The notes below the pieces were generated by a model. The model did no database searches and was not told the DNA's origin. It saw only the letters and a list, made by a program, of their open reading frames with translations. Made by a program: the position numbers and the translations under genes. From Cyanoderma ruficeps (lineage: Eukaryota; Chordata; Aves; Passeriformes; Timaliidae), in the NCBI GenBank assembly GCA_008694505.1, contig VZDJ01000223.1:4394229-4458228 (forward strand): 64,000 bases of DNA, given 5' to 3'. Positions 11,766 through 21,891 of this stretch are shown here, in pieces. Numbering within the stretch: the stretch's first letter is position 1; the number at the start of each line of letters is the position of its first letter.

Positions 11766-12067
11766 CCCTTTGGCCAGTCTTGCAGAGGACAGTGTTGAGG
11801 TAAATGAATCCCCTGTAACTCAGGGAATCACCTGGATTTTGCAACTCCCTGGACACCAGAGCAGTGGGAATGGACAAGGAAGTTCCTTTAAGTTTCAGAG
11901 GAGTTGGCAGAACGGGGTGGAAACGTTTTGGTCTCTCCCCAAATTCATCTTTTCATTGGGAGATTCACTGGCAAAACTGAACAGATTTTTTGTGTGGCTT
12001 TGCTCTTTTGGGGTTTGCTTGAGGAGGTTGTTTTTTTTCCAGTTCATGAGATTTCAGGAGCAAAAAC
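11766..12067 (+). repeat. inverted repeat arm 2 (~300 bp)
   Basis: This is the partner of 6713-7013 in opposite orientation, with about 4.75 kb between the arms. It starts at CCCTTTGGCCAG and ends at GAGCAAAAAC. Flanking sequences of the two arms are unrelated. Confidence 0.85.
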
Positions 12068-12129
12068 TCCAAGGTGCTGGCTCTGAGGAATGAGAAAAGG
12101 CTCAAATAGCTGAGAAATGAAATGATGTG

Positions 12130-12721
12130 TGTGGGGTAGTTTCGGGACTTTGGAGAGACGGGATCACTCCAAGACATTTCAAAGCATTATCTGCATATAT
12201 TGCATTTATTGCTGCATTTATTGCTGCAGTCTCATCGAAGGGTGAGAACATCCTCACCATAATCCAAAAGTCCACGGTCAGTGGTCACGAGACCACAGGT
12301 TACAAGGTCTTTTAAAGGTTAATTAGCCAATAATCTACTGCCACAAAGAATATATTTACTTCTACACCAATCCCTAATTAATTTGTCTTTCATGTCTCTG
12401 CTGCAGTGCAGATTCTCTTGACCATCTCATTTTGTGTTCTAAGTTTGTGTTCATCTAATGACACAAAAACCTACAGAACTACACCTTAAAACTTCTTATT
12501 ACCTTTATAACTACTCCTATACCCTGAACTTTAAAACTTTCCACTACATAGCTTAATGTCTGTCTATCTAAACCACAAACTCACGTTTTCACTTGTGGTC
12601 TCTAAACCTGGAAGCCTTTTCCAAGGTCTCAGGTCGAACCCTGTATGCTTTTTTTTTTTTTTTTGCCTTTGAGCCTGCATGCACAAGATTTTGAGAATTT
12701 TCTGGGCCTGGAATTCCCACA
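12130..12721 (-). mobile_element. LTR family B, solo LTR
   Basis: On the minus strand it starts TGTGGGAATTCC and ends CTACCCCACA, giving short inverted termini (TGTGGG/CCCACA). It shares most of its length with 15734-16260: the terminal block, 'TTTAGATAGA', 'GGCTAATTAACCTTTAAAAG', 'GACCTT(G/A)TAACC' and an AATAAA-containing 3' part, here with two GCAATAAATG copies. A 15-bp T run on the plus strand interrupts it near 12650. No clear target duplication flanks it. No retroviral internal sequence is attached. Confidence 0.75.
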
Positions 12722-14097
12722 GGGTAACGGGCAGGGAGCAGGAACCTGGGGTTCCTTTTGCTTTTAGGGTCAGAGATTGAGTCGTGTGCTGACTGTGCCT
12801 GTTAACCATGCCCACAGCCCTGCCCTTCCAACTGCAGCCCAAACCCCTGGGCTGGCTGCTGGGATCATCTCAGTGCCCCCCTTGTGATTTATAAAGCCAC
12901 ATGTCAGTGAGCAGTAAAAGGGATTTACAGCAGATTGTAGGTCAGAAGGGTTAGGGCACGCTGGAAATACTGAAAACAGGAGTAAATTTAGCATAAATGA
13001 ATGTGCTGGATATTGAGTGAGTGCCAGAGCATGTATGGGATTGCAGCCATTGTTTTCTGTGGGTCTGGGCCAAGGACGATGCACAGGGGTCCCAGATCTG
13101 TGGGTTTGTGAGTAATTAATTAAAAAAAAAATAGTAATCGTAGCCATTAAAAAGGAGAAAGAATCCCTATGTCATTGCTCTGCTAAAAATTACAATTAAT
13201 CCCAACCGAGATCTCAAAGGGAAAGAGAAATCTCTCAACAGGTAAATGCGTTCAGAAAACTCCTGGAGAGCTTTTCACATTCTGTTTCCTACTCAGAAAA
13301 CCCCAAATCTCTCCCTTTTCTCCCTTTTCAGGCTGCACTTTGCATTGGAAATCCATCCTGCAAAATCAGCAAGATTTGGTCCGTCCCCTGCAAAGCCCGA
13401 GTGCCCAGCACAGCCCGGGGCCAGCCCTGAAATGTTTCCGTGATAAGGAGATTGCTCAGTTATGAGATCCTGATAAGGAACCGAAGGCATTTGTCACCTG
13501 GCTGCCCTCCCTCGCCACTCGGGATGAAACAGCCAGAGAGAAGAAACAAGAACACGGCCAAAAAGATAAAGCAAAACCTCCGCTAATGTGACTTCTTGTG
13601 TATTTTCTGAATTCCTGGCTGTCAGCGAGAGAAGAAGGAAAGCCTGGGAGGCCCAGCAAGCTCCGAGCCCCAAATACCTGCAGGCGGAGGAGAGAACAAA
13701 CCCCAGCGTCTCACAAAAACTTTCTCCTTCTCTCTCTCTCAGTTCTGCTGCAAAATCTTTGTGTTTCACGTTTTTAGAGTGAAACATTTCCATTTTTTTT
13801 TCCCTCAGGAAGGTTCTCGTGCCACTTTTCCTCCTTTTCCTGCTGCCCCATCTCTCACTGAGGACAGTCCGTAGCTGCTGCTGGGAGCTTTTCTCTCTGC
13901 CGTGTCCATCCTCCTCCTGCTCTCCTTGTTTTTCATCTCCACCTTCCTGTCCTTCACTCCACTGCCCTTCCTCTCCCTCTTTCCTGGGTTTGTTGGATGA
14001 CTCTCATCCCTCCTGTCCTCCAGAGACGCAGCACTTGAACTCTGCTGCTGCTGCTTGTTCACACCCCTCCCAAAACACTGGGGAATCAGCGAAATAA
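12722..14097. other. unassigned sequence with a pyrimidine-rich tract
   Basis: No gene is recognised. Positions 13800-13990 are strongly C/T-rich on the plus strand (CTCCTCCTGC, CTTCCTGTCC), which produces an open but compositionally biased frame. Confidence 0.4.
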
Positions 14098-14250
14098 GAC
14101 TTTGGATGGCATTTAAGAGCATTTAATTAGCCCTTGGTGCAGGAAAATGAAACTTTGGGTGGCATTTAAGAGGATTTAATTAGCTCTTGGTGCAGGAAAA
14201 TTAAACTCTGGGTGGTATTTAAGGGCATTTAATCAACACTTGGTGCTCTG
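14098..14250 (+). repeat. tandem repeat, 53-bp unit x ~3
   Basis: Three consecutive units begin GACTTTGG, AACTTTGG and AACTCTGG. Each contains 'GG(C/T)ATTTAAG' and 'TTAAT(T/C)A' blocks and ends in CTTGGTGC. Divergence increases in the third unit. Confidence 0.85.
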
Positions 14251-14355
14251 AAGTCTCTCAAGTTCAGAGCCCTGTGGGCACAAGGCGCAGGGCACCAGTC
14301 AGGCTTTTCCCCCAGCCACAGAAAAGTGATGAAATCCTTTAGGGTGATATAAAAA

Positions 14356-14450
14356 AACCAGAAAATCCTGAGTTGGAAGGGTCCCCAAGGATCACTGAGT
14401 CCTGTACAGGACACCCCAACAATCCCACCCCGTGCCCAGGACCATCTTTA
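14356..14450 (-). mobile_element. CR1 LINE 3' end fragment
   Basis: 'ATCCTGAGTTGGAAGGGTCC' followed by 'CAGGACACCCCAACAATCCC' is the minus-strand 3' end of an avian CR1 subfamily. The element is truncated after roughly 95 bases. Confidence 0.85.
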
Positions 14451-15554
14451 TTATTTCACTGGTACAAACTGGATTAAGCTCTGCAGGTCAGAGCTTTCCC
14501 ACACCAGTTCAGGTGAAGGGGAGGAGCTTCTCTCTTTGTCCACGCTATTTTTGTGATGAAAATACAAACCCAGCCTGGATTTTAGGGTTAATTCTCCGGG
14601 AAATATTCGCTCCCTTCTCACAGAAACGTTAAAGCGGCGCGCTTACGTTCGAAGGGGGAGAAATTTTAGCTGGGAAGAAAGTGTTAGCAGCAGGATGCCA
14701 GCCAAGTATGGAAATATCAGCCCCCAGCTCTGCCCAAAAAATGCCTGTCCCCTCCCCAGCTGTCAGCTGGAGGGTGGCAGTGGGTGGGAGGTGGTGCAGC
14801 TTCCCCAGCACAGACAATGCAAACTGCTCTTTTCTTCCCCTCCTCGCTGCCTTCAGCAGAGGCCTCCCAGAGGCTCTGCAGCCTTTAAATAACCCAGACT
14901 GGCAGAAGTTCTGCTCAGCCAGGGCAGCCACAGGAAATCAAAGATTTTTTATTTTTTTTGGGGGGGGGTGGGAGACAGGTTTCCACGTGTGGCTCCATCA
15001 GCACCCGCCTGGTGCTGCTGATAAGGAAGAGATTAGAGATAAAAGTGCTGGGCTGTGTGTGGGGAGGGGGATTGATGGGGCTGAGTGTTTTGAGCCCCGT
15101 GAAGATGTATCAAGCTCTGAGGGTTGACCAGCAGCTCCTCAGAAACGGCTCAGAACAATCTGCCAGACGGCTCATCGAGTGTGTTTTGAAAAGCAAAAGG
15201 TTTTAATTCAAGAGAAAATAACAAACGATGCAAAAACAAAACAGGAGCCGTGTGCAGGTGCAGGCAAGGCCCTCACGCCTGGCTGTGACACCCCAAAAAA
15301 AAGCCCTGAGCACCTCTGTGCTCCTTCTTAAGTTAATGTTTTAGGAGGGTTTTTGGCTTGGTGCCCAACAGAAACTTGCTGCATTTCTGAAGAGCAGCTT
15401 CACAGACCAACAGGTGCCTTTGTCTCAGCCCTGAGCCAACCACGGTAAGAAGGGCATGGAAGATTCTAGTTTTTCTTCCTTAAAAGCCTTAAAAGAGGTG
15501 AAATTGAAACCCTTTTCCTTATCTGCCTGGGTGTAGAACTTGCAACGCAACAGG
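14451..15554. other. unassigned sequence
   Basis: No recognised feature apart from a T then G run at 14945-14968 and an A-rich patch near 15200-15245. Confidence 0.4.
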
Positions 15555-15733
15555 GGATGGCTTTGAAATGATTTAGATGAGATTTGAGGAAGATTTTTCC
15601 ATGAGGCTTCTCGCCCAGAGAAGCCATGGATGTCCCATCCCTGGGAGTATTCAGATTTAAGGTTGGATGTGGCTCTGATCCAGCTGAAGGTGTCCCTGCT
15701 CACAGCATGGGGGCTGGATTAAATGTTTAAAGG
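15555..15733 (+). mobile_element. CR1 LINE, left part of an interrupted copy
   Basis: The sequence follows the CR1 3' region in sense orientation: 'CGCCCAGAGAAGCCATGGAT', 'CCCATCCCTGGGAGT' and 'GAAGGTGTCCCTGCTC'. It breaks off at TTTAAAGG exactly where the family B LTR begins. The missing terminal part resumes at 16265. Confidence 0.8.
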
Positions 15734-16260
15734 TGTGGGAATTCCAGGCCCAGAAAATTCCCCAAATCTTGTGCATGTAGATCCAAACACCGAAATGAAC
15801 ACCGGGTTTGACCTGAGGCCTTGCAAAAGGCTTCGAGGCCTAGAGCCTGTCAGCAAAAATGGGGGTTTGTAGTTTAGATAGAAACACTTTAAGTCAGGTA
15901 GTGGAAAGTTTTTAGGTTTTAAGGTGTGGATATAGAAATAGTTATAAAGGTAATAAGAAGTTCTAAGGTGCAGCAAGCAGTTTGTGTGTCACTATAGGAT
16001 TGGATGAAATTGCAGCAGGACGGGTGATACATTAACCATCGGTGTGAAAGTTAAAACAATCTGTATGGCAGTAATAAGCTGACTAATTATTGGCTAATAA
16101 ACCTTTAAAAGACCTTATAACCCATGGTCTTGTGATCACTGACCACGGGCTACTGACCTCCATCTCATGCTGTTCTCACTCCTTCATGAGACTGCAGAGA
16201 TAAGAGCAATAAATCAGGCTTGAAAACACCTCTCACTGGTCCTGTCTCTGCTATAATCCA
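15734..16260 (+). mobile_element. LTR family B, solo LTR nested in CR1
   Basis: It starts TGTGGGAATTCC like the copy at 12130-12721 but reads on the plus strand. A polyadenylation signal AATAAA lies at 16209-16214. Its 3' end is less certain: the CCCACA terminus of the other copy is not preserved, and I place the end near ATCCA at 16260. CR1 sequence lies on both sides. TAAAG occurs at 15728-15732 and 16265-16269, which fits a 5-bp target duplication. No gag, pol or env sequence accompanies it. Confidence 0.75.
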
Positions 16261-16264
16261 AATA

Positions 16265-16312
16265 TAAAGTCCTCTTCCAACCCAAACCGTTCCCTGATTC
16301 CCTGTTCCCATG
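16265..16312 (+). mobile_element. CR1 LINE, terminal part after the LTR insertion
   Basis: 'TCCTCTTCCAACCCAAACCG' followed by degenerate octamers (TTCCCTGATTCCCTG) is the CR1 3' terminus. It completes the copy that was interrupted at 15733. Confidence 0.8.
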
Positions 16313-16675
16313 TGGGATCCTTGCTGGGGAAACTCCTCCTGCCCCGTGTGCCCGTCCCAGCACTGTCACACCCGAGGCTGTGCCCACAGCAGCTCCAGTT
16401 TGACAAAAAAAGATGAAAAACACACCCGAGAGAGGCCCCAAGTGGGTGAACCCACATCACTCGATGTCATCGCTCTGCTAAAAAATGACAATTGATTTTT
16501 GAGAGCCTGCTGGCTGCTCCCAAGGGGCCGAGGGTTGGGATAACCCCTCCTGACCCAGCTGAGGGGGCACAGGGCAGGGCTGGGCAGCAGCAGCAGTTTC
16601 CAGGCGGGCGCTGGACACAATAAACCGCATTTTCCTCTCCACCGAGAGCCTTCAGGTGCCGCCTGAAAGGACTTT
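16313..16675. other. unassigned sequence
   Basis: No gene or repeat is recognised. Confidence 0.35.
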
Positions 16676-16820
16676 GAGTCTTTCTCCAGGAAGCTGCGGA
16701 GCCCATTATTTACCGAGAGCTTTTATGGACTCGGTGGAGCCCGGCGGGGCCAGGGGGAGCAGGAGGCTCCCGATCCCGGCTCCGGCCCCGCCTGTTTTCC
16801 CGGGATGTCGGGGCAGCCTT
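16676..16820. promoter_or_regulatory. small CpG-dense patch
   Basis: About a dozen CpG dinucleotides fall within 145 bases (CCCGGCGGGG, CCGATCCCGG, CCCGGGATGTCGGGG) while neighbouring DNA is CpG-poor. It is too short for a standard CpG island. It could be a residual regulatory element or chance composition. No TATA box or transcription start can be assigned. Confidence 0.25.
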
Positions 16821-17002
16821 TGGAAAGGCACAGGAAGAGCTGGGGAGAACCTTCCTGGAGCTCTGCAGCTGCGAAAACCAGTAAACACCAGAAGGGAGCC
16901 CAGCAGCAGCACAGTAAACACAGGAAGCTGACTCAAAACTGGAAGAACAACAACAACAACAAGCCCTCCCCCAAAAGGGCCAAAAAAAAGAATGGATTAC
17001 TA

Positions 17003-17085
17003 TTCTTTTTTTATTTATTTTATTTTATTTTATTTTATTTTATTTTATTTTATTTTNTTTATTTTTAGTTCCTTTTATTTCTTAA
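17003..17085. repeat. (TTTTA)n microsatellite with an N
   Basis: About ten TTTTA units interrupted by one N at 17057, flanked by further T-rich sequence to about 17115. The N is probably an unresolved repeat length. Confidence 0.95.
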
Positions 17086-17115
17086 TTTTTAAAAATTTCA
17101 TTTTTTTTTTAAGAA

Positions 17116-17739
17116 ATCCTCCCAACTTGAACGGGGTCAAGCTGGAGCTCACACACACGAAAAAAAAGGAACACAAAACCTGGCTGTGGGCTTTCTAAAT
17201 CATCTTTAAAGCAGCCAGGGCTACAGAAAATGATGGAACAATGGAGCAGAGCTCTGCTTGCTCCCAGCCCCAGCAGCTCCTGCCGGGGCTGGGTGTTGGA
17301 GGAGCAGGAGCTGGAGCTGGGGCCGCTGCTGATTTCCCCTTTGTGTGTTCAAGGTGAAGCTGCAACAAACATTTCCTGCTCACTGTTTGTGAGGGTGGAA
17401 ATAACTCCGGGTCCAAAACGTCCCTGGGCACGGGGAGACTCCCAGAGTGAGGGGACAGCTCAGGAATCCCAGTTCAAATCCCCCGAGCTGTGAATACCCA
17501 GCAATTTAAACCCTGAAGAGTTTAAAAGCCACAGGGCCAAATTCTGCGGGGTGTTTGGTGAATAAAGAGGAAAATCAAGGGAAGAGAAGCCGAGGAAAAC
17601 CTTGAGAAGGAGCCGTGTTATCACGGGATTGCTGCTACAAATTCAGCTTTGGGGATTGGGGTCAGAGTAACCCCAAGGAGAGATTTGGGGTGTTGGGTGA
17701 GAAAAAGGTCAACGTGACCCATGAACTGCCCTGGGGTGT
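17116..17739. other. unassigned sequence
   Basis: No recognised feature. Confidence 0.35.
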
Positions 17740-17892
17740 CCTGGGCTGCAGAAAATTGTGGCTGTTCCATCCTTGGGAATGTCCAAGGCCAGGTTGGACA
17801 GGGCTTGGAGCCACCTGGGATAGTGGAAGATGTCCCTGCCCATGGCAGGATGAGCTTTAGGGCCCTTTGCATCCCAAACTGTTCTGTGATTA
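17740..17892 (+). mobile_element. CR1 LINE 3' end fragment
   Basis: Sense-strand CR1 3' end: 'GTCCAAGGCCAGGTTGGACA', 'GGGATAGTGGAAGATGTCCC' and a degenerate terminal 'CCCAAACTGTTCTGTGATT'. Upstream sequence is unrelated, so the copy is 5'-truncated. Confidence 0.9.
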
Positions 17893-18266
17893 TCTGAAAA
17901 AAATGTCAGAAGGGGGAAAAAAGGAAAAGAAAGTGTAGTACCACAATGAACTGTGATTGAAATTCGATTCTAGCCAATTTTTTTTTTCCCTTCAGAAAAG
18001 TCTCTATTTTTATTTCAATATTATTAAAACAAAATCCCTCCGTTAAAATTACTAAAGCACAAATGAAGCGTCACTTGGGGGTGAAAGAAGATTTTTTTTT
18101 TTCACTTTGCTTGAATGCTCTGCTTCTGCTCCAGAACAAACAAACAAAAAAACTTTGCTCTGTGTTTGTAGAAACTGGAACAAACCCTTCCCAAGGTGAA
18201 AAGCTTTTCCTCATCCTTTCCCCTTTTCCCCAGACCCAGCAGGCAAATTAAAACCCTGAGATATTT

Positions 18267-18335
18267 GTACACCACTTCTAAGAATGGGATTTTCAGGAGC
18301 ACCTAAGGATCTGTCTGCACCCTGCAGGATTTAAC
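18267..18335 (+). repeat. direct repeat copy 1 (~68 bp)
   Basis: This matches 20400-20467: a shared 'CTTCTAAGAA' block, then 'CAGGAGCACCT(A/G)AGGATC' and 'TGTCTGCA'. Same orientation, 2.1 kb apart. It is probably a fragment of an old interspersed repeat that I cannot name. Confidence 0.75.
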
Positions 18336-18586
18336 CAGCCCTAAATATATCCCAACAATGTCAGGAGGCTTCCCGTGAGCCAACGTGCTTCTTGACCCAG
18401 GGCATTGTCAGCTAATCCGGAGAAGAACTCGGGGCTGCTCATCTCACCAATGGGGCTGGACCCGAGAAAATCACCCCCCAAAATATTCCCCCCCACCTCA
18501 GGCTCTGGGCAGGGGTTATTTTTGGGGTACTTGGAATCAGGCTGGTGTTGACATCTGGTTTCTGAGGGCTGCGCTGGTCTCCCAGT

Positions 18587-19504
18587 AAATGCACAGCTCG
18601 TTTTCCAGGTGGGATGTTGCCATAGGACACAAAAGACTCAAAATATTTCACAAGTCAAAAGTATAGAAAAAGAAAGTTTTTATTGTCTAATTCTTACTGC
18701 CTTTTATAAGGTGTTCCCATGCAGATTTAACATGGTTGGGGAATAGGAACGAGACCTCTCTGATCCCATGGGTTAAACTGGAGAAAGATTGTTCTGAGAA
18801 AGGAGAGTTGTTTGCCAAGATTGTTTTGAGAAGAAGCTTCCTTGAGAAACTTTTCCTTGGGAAAAGGTAGCGGCTGCTAGCAGCCTAAAAATCTCTCGGG
18901 CCCACAGTGGGGTGTGCTCCTTTCACCTGTGCAACCACTAAAATGAAAATTATGTGCCCCAGACAGCAGCTGAACAGGAACATTTCCTCCTAAATTCATT
19001 CAGGCAGAGCTACGAGCCAGAAGAGGGGACAGATCAACTCAACAAATGCACAGCTCATTTTCCACGTGGGGTGTGCTCCTTTCACCTGTGCAACCATCAA
19101 AAAGAGAATTATGTGCCCCAAACAACAACTAAACGAGAATATTTTCTCCTTTCACGCAGAGCTGCCAGCCAGGAGAGGGGACAGATCAGCTCAACAAATG
19201 CACAGCTCATTTTCCACGTGGGGTGTGCTCCTGTTACCTGTGCAACCACTAAAATGAAAATTATGTGCCCCAAACAACAACTAAACGAGAATATTTTCTC
19301 CTTTCAGGCAGAGCTACCAGCCAGGAGAGGGGACAGATCAGCTCAACAAATGCACAGCTCATTTTCCAGGTGGGATGTGCTCCTTTCACCTGTGCAACCA
19401 CTAAAAAGAGAATGATGTGCCCCAAACAGCAGCTGAACAGGAACATTTCCTCCTAAATTCATTGAGGCAGAGCTACCAGCCAGGAGAGGGGACAGATCAG
19501 CTCA
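18587..19504 (+). repeat. 152-bp tandem array, four units, interrupted by an LTR
   Basis: Unit starts (CACAGCTC) lie at 18592, 19049, 19201 and 19353, giving a 152-bp period once the LTR at 18615-18906 is removed; the first unit is about 7 bp longer. Each unit contains 'GTGCTCCTTTCACCTGTGCA' or a close variant and 'GGGGACAGATCA'. Units differ at a modest number of sites. All frames of a unit are largely free of stops, which explains a 153-codon open frame over the array. Confidence 0.95.
18615..18906 (-). mobile_element. solo LTR (family F) inserted in the 152-bp array
   Basis: This 292-bp element reads on the minus strand, from TGTGGGCCCGAGAG to ATGGCAACA. It carries a TATA-like CCTTATAAAAGG and, about 15 bases later, AATAAA, as in retroviral LTRs. 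GTGGGA (18609-18614) and GTGGGG (18907-18912) flank it. The tandem units themselves show a single GTGGG(A/G) at that point, so this is a 6-bp target duplication. No internal retroviral sequence remains. Confidence 0.85.
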
Positions 19505-19892
19505 GCCACAGTTATCCTCTCCCTTGAGAATCATTTTCCACCTGCTCCCTTAACCCCTGACTTTTCTTTTTTCTTTCCTGTATCGCCCCATTCACGCAGG
19601 TATTTAAAGCCATTAATGAAAATCTTTTGCCCTCCTTCAACCCCTGCTGGAGGCGCCGGTGCTTCTCCGTCTCCTGGGTCATCCTTAAGAGCGTGGCCAG
19701 ACACGGAAGGCTCAGCTAAGCCCTGGGGCAGACGGGGCTGGCGGTGGCACCGCAGGGACAGCTCAAGGTGAGCCCGGGGCTGCAGGGGACACTCAGGGCT
19801 GTGACATCGCCACCGGCCACCCCTGAGGTGGCACAGCCTGCCTGGAACCTCTCCAGACGTGTTGCCCTGAGTTTTCTGTCTTTTTGTTTTTC
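19505..19892. other. unassigned, moderately GC-rich sequence
   Basis: No gene is supported. A 131-codon minus-strand frame (19531-19926) is compositionally driven and lacks any motif I recognise. Confidence 0.35.
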
Positions 19893-20162
19893 TGTAGAAC
19901 ATTCTCACGCAGTTTTCTGAAAACAATATCTACTCTTAGAATGTTTGCACACTTCTCCTGTGAGAGAAGAAATGACTGATGGTGATGTCACCATCCAGGT
20001 TGGAGAGGTGGCGACCTGTCCAGCCTATCTCATGATCTCTGTACATATCTATAAATACTGGAGTCAAATTGAATTAAAGGTGGGGTTTTCTAAACCAGCC
20101 GAGGTGTGAGTTTCATTTCAGCGTTCCTGAAATTGGGACACGCCCAGCTTCGACCTGCAGCA
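19893..20162 (+). mobile_element. LTR (family E), 5' end uncertain
   Basis: A TATA-like CTATAAATAC at about 20049 is followed by a polyadenylation-like ATTAAA at 20072-20077 and a U5-like tract ending GCAGCA. A primer-binding-site-like sequence follows at 20165. The 5' end could be TGTAGAAC at 19893 or TGTTTGCA at 19942. This is the only place in the window with a plausible LTR-to-PBS order on this strand besides 29618-30040. Confidence 0.55.
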
Positions 20163-20164
20163 TC

Positions 20165-20182
20165 TGGTGACCCCGAATGTGT
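20165..20182 (+). other. putative retroviral primer-binding site
   Basis: TGGTGACCCCGAATGTGT starts with TGG, two bases after the proposed LTR end CA. PBS sequences pair with a tRNA 3' end (CCA), so TGG immediately downstream of an LTR is expected. I cannot assign the tRNA with confidence. About 150 bases of leader-like sequence follow before low-complexity DNA. Confidence 0.45.
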
Positions 20183-20399
20183 GAGGACAGCAGCCTGGGT
20201 CACACCCACCCTCACCTGCCTGGGTTACAAATGATTTAGGAGGGTTGAGAGTGCAGAGCCGGGCTTTGTGCTCCTTCTTTGTGTGTGTGAGCTCGAACTT
20301 GAGCGCTTTCGAGTTGGGAGGATTATAAAAAAAATAATTAAATTAAATAACGATAAGTGTATTGTTATTTCTATGACAAATAAATAACAAATTTATTTT

Positions 20400-20467
20400 G
20401 TGCACCGCTTCTAAGAACGAGATTTGCAGGAGCACCTGAGGATCTGTCTGCAGCCTTAAGCATTGAA
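20400..20467 (+). repeat. direct repeat copy 2 (~68 bp)
   Basis: Partner of 18267-18335. It lies between AT-rich simple repeats. Confidence 0.75.
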
Positions 20468-20622
20468 ATAAATAAATAACAAATAACAATAATAACGACT
20501 TATTGTTGTTATTACAATATTTTTACAACAATAAGACCACAAATAATACCACCAATAACAACAATGACGACAATAATAATAACAACAATAATAGCAATAA
20601 TAACAAACAATAAACCCAGCTT
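20468..20622. repeat. AAT/AAC-rich simple repeat region
   Basis: Interspersed AAT, AAC and ACAATA trinucleotide-like runs on the plus strand, with a TTATTGTTGTTATT segment of the complementary composition near 20500. It is a degenerate microsatellite. Confidence 0.9.
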
Positions 20623-21891
20623 TAGCACCAGGTTTTGCTGCATCAATTTCACATGCTGGGAGAACGGAGAATTTCTTTTATATATATATATTTTCTTTTT
20701 CTTTTGAGCTTTCTTTGGAATTTTTTTTTTTTTAAATGAAAAATCAGCTGCTCTGAGCCAGCCCTGCACTGGAGCCTCAACTTTGCCTGGCACAGAGCGC
20801 AGACAGTTCCTCCCCTGTGTAAGCACCTCCACCTAATCCCCAATCTTGTCAATATGTATTTACCCTTAATAACTTGGATCTGGGTCAGCCCTTCGCCTCC
20901 CATTTGTTTCCCTGTGCCCTAAGCTGGGGCTCTATTTCTGTCCAGCCTCAATGCTTGGTATTCCCCCTAAGACCTGGGCACTTTCCAGCTTCTGCCTCCC
21001 CAAATAAAACCAGCTCTAAACAAAGCCTCTTTCCAGCCAGCCGCTCTATTGTGTGCACAATTTGAGATTTCCCACCCTCCGAAGGTATTTTCACAGCTCC
21101 TCCTCGTGTCGTCGCTCCAAAACATCTCAAGTTCATTTTCTTTTAGGAGAACAAGGGATGAAAATAAAAAAAAAATAAATAAAAATACCCTCTCACACAC
21201 ACACACACAGATCCCAACCCTATAATGCCTCTGTCAACAGGTGAGGTCTAAAAATTTCATTAGGGGAAAAAAAAAGAAAAGGGGAAGCGGGAACAGCTGC
21301 AGGAGTGTTTGGAGGAAATCAGAGGGGCATTTTCCATCTGGCATGTGCTTCACAGAGCAAAAGAGCTTTTCTGGGGCTTGGAGCTCCAAGAGAACTCGTA
21401 TTTTGGGGAGCGGGCTATTCTTGGACAGCTCCTTTCAGGCAGCACAGCAACAGCTCCTGTTCAAAATACCCCGTTCTCCCAGCCCGGAGCTCACACCGGG
21501 GCTGAAAAGAGGGGAAAAAAACCCCAAATCCATCCCCAAGTGGAAAGATGGGCACGGCCAAGCAACCTCTGAAAGCTTTTCTGCTTTCACCCTTTTCCAG
21601 CTGCACAAGGAACCTCCAAAGCTGAGCCATGGGTGGGATGAACCCTTCCCTTCACCTCGACTGCCCCCAAATTCACATCACCAGGTGCCTGGGCACAGGC
21701 AGAGCCTGCGCTCAACAACAAACGGGGTTTGCTTCCTTTACATTTTTAGCTTTGCCCAGGAAACACTTTTCCTCCGCCAGGAAACTTTGTCAGACTTGGC
21801 CAGAGCAGCTCGTGTGCAATAAAATCAAGTTAAAGAGAGGAAAGGGTGTCTGGGAGTGGGGAGTGCAGAGAGCAAGGCAGGGACTCAGGAA
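20623..21891. other. unassigned sequence
   Basis: No gene is recognised. There is a T run at 20719-20732, an A-rich stretch at 21158-21186 and a short (CA)n at 21194-21209. Confidence 0.4.

Noticed and set aside
12625..12645. tRNA-like B-box (GGTCGAACCC)
   Set aside because: No A-box, anticodon arm or acceptor pairing around it, and it lies inside LTR family B.
12130..16260. Provirus between the two family B LTRs
   Set aside because: The LTRs are in opposite orientation and one sits inside its own CR1 target, so they are separate insertions.
18954..19415. 153-codon open frame over the 152-bp array
   Set aside because: The repeat unit is nearly stop-free in all frames, so a long frame is expected without selection.
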